Below are positions 63,144 to 64,000 of a DNA stretch of 64,000 nucleotides, one piece after another. A program made the position numbers and the translations under genes. Position 1 is the first letter of the stretch. Each line of letters begins with the position of its first letter. A model generated the notes under the pieces. The model searched no databases and had not been told where the DNA came from. It saw nothing but the letters and a program-made list of their open reading frames with translations. The DNA is taken from positions 248,001-312,000 of the forward strand of contig JAIXMP010000028.1 in assembly GCA_025677815.1 (NCBI GenBank), read 5' to 3'. The stretch comes from Phascolomyces articulosus. Its lineage: Eukaryota; Mucoromycota; Mucoromycetes; Mucorales; Lichtheimiaceae.

Positions 63144-63312
63144 AGTTTTCGCATCAAATTATGGAATTACCACTGTTGCAAAACCCGGGGGACGACTGTA
63201 GTAACTTTTATTATAAATATCTTTTTGAAGAAATGCTTTAATAATTTTAATCATCACCCTACCTCTATAAGACTTACTTGTATTAATTGTGGATTAGATA
63301 TTAATACAAACT

Positions 63313-63845
63313 ATGCTTAACTCGGAAGAAACTGCGGATCAAGGTAAAACAAAAAAGAAACGACGTACCTGCCCATATCCAGAGGGCGGAGAAAAACCAA
63401 AATGTTCATGGTGTTATGAGGAGACAGGCAAGGAAGAATCTCATCCACTCTGACCTATAGATCTCGTCACGTTAACGCCCGTAAGGTAAAATGTTGTTTT
63501 ATTTTATTTGTTATGTAATACGTAAACTGTACTAATATTTATCATAAAAACTAGTTTCGTCTTGAGATGGAATATGAGCAGAAAGCATCCTATTATCCAA
63601 CAAAGTGTCCCAAGTACTATTCAAAAGTGAATGAAGGTAAAATGAAAAGAGGTCCCGATGACGATTATCTTAATTTGGGAAGATTAGCTGGTTTACCTTC
63701 CACACGTAAAGGTTTGTCAATCTGTTATTAACCTGTTTAATTTATATCCAAATGGACTGATGTGGTTTTCTGATAATATTATTCTATACTATGTAGAATA
63801 TCGTCGCCGTTATTGATAATTGATGGCTTCAGCCACTTTTTCTTC
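63313..63845 (+). pseudogene. Decayed cysteine-containing coding fragment
   Basis: The frame at 63313-63453 reads KKKRRTCPYPEGGEKPKCSW and CYEETGKEESHPL before a stop, a C-x9-C-x2-C arrangement after a basic patch. Downstream, another frame gives VNARK and, after a plausible intron, FRLEMEYEQKASYYPTKCPK and GPDDDYLNLGRLAGLPSTRK, then EYRRRY and a stop. The pieces look like one protein broken by a frame change. A transposon-derived zinc-knuckle protein is possible but unproved. Confidence 0.35.
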
Positions 63846-64000
63846 ATACGCATCAATGTGGCTCCTCCAGTGTAAATATGAGTATGAAAATAATAATAAT
63901 AAATACAACAATCTGAAAATGTGGATTGAAAAAAAGCTGTTTACTTGGGCTTTTTTAAGGTCATGTGTTACCAAGTCAAAATTCAAATTGACAGTCTGAT

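Noticed and set aside
1..64000. CRISPR arrays, prophage, insertion sequences or bacterial operons
   Set aside because: No direct-repeat/spacer arrays; all well-supported genes but two (HET and PPxY) have spliceosomal introns and are eukaryotic.

Overview
The window is nuclear DNA from a filamentous fungus, most likely an early-diverging one (Mucoromycota/Mucorales). The evidence is short AT-rich spliceosomal introns of about 45-150 bp in almost every gene, very AT-rich spacers, pyrimidine-rich 5' leaders, and a transposase remnant of a type I associate with Mucorales genomes. The genus cannot be fixed by eye. All exon maps were read by hand from splice signals, reading frame and family similarity.

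Layout. 1-502: 5' end of an HtrA-like protease gene (NMA111), running off the window. 1.8-15.6 kb: two paralogous amino-acid permeases in tandem on the minus strand, 16 exons each. The roughly 7 kb between them holds a decayed transposase relic (7.5-9.5 kb, minus) and an intact intronless HET-domain gene (9.9-11.7 kb, plus). 17.8-26.6 kb: ATG18 and prefoldin subunit 2 (minus), the copper chaperone CCS1 (plus, divergent from prefoldin), a 3 kb gene-poor stretch, then mitochondrial ribosomal protein bL9m (plus). 26.6-31.3 kb: a 4.7 kb gene desert with two diverged copies of a noncoding segment. 31.3-33.2 kb: a leucine-rich-repeat protein with a likely myristoylated N-terminus. 33.6-43.0 kb: the giant UTP20 gene (minus), with a one-base frameshift in exon 3. 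44.1-48.2 kb: RIC8 (minus) and an acyl-protein thioesterase (plus), divergent. 48.5-51 kb: a small PPxY protein (plus) and ISY1 (minus). 52.8-57.5 kb: mitochondrial ATPase inhibitor (minus) and VAC14 (plus), with a broken inverted fragment of VAC14 about 2 kb upstream. 57.5-64 kb: mostly noncoding, with an FAD monooxygenase (60.1-61.5 kb) and small uncertain coding pieces.

Most genes are housekeeping: ribosome biogenesis, splicing, autophagy and endolysosomal phosphoinositide biology (ATG18, VAC14), copper/SOD, G-protein folding and mitochondrial function. They do not form a pathway cluster. The accessory character is concentrated at 5-12 kb (relic plus HET gene inside a permease duplication), 22.6-31 kb and 51-64 kb. 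The best candidates for something undescribed are the HET-domain gene and the duplicated noncoding segment at 27-30 kb.
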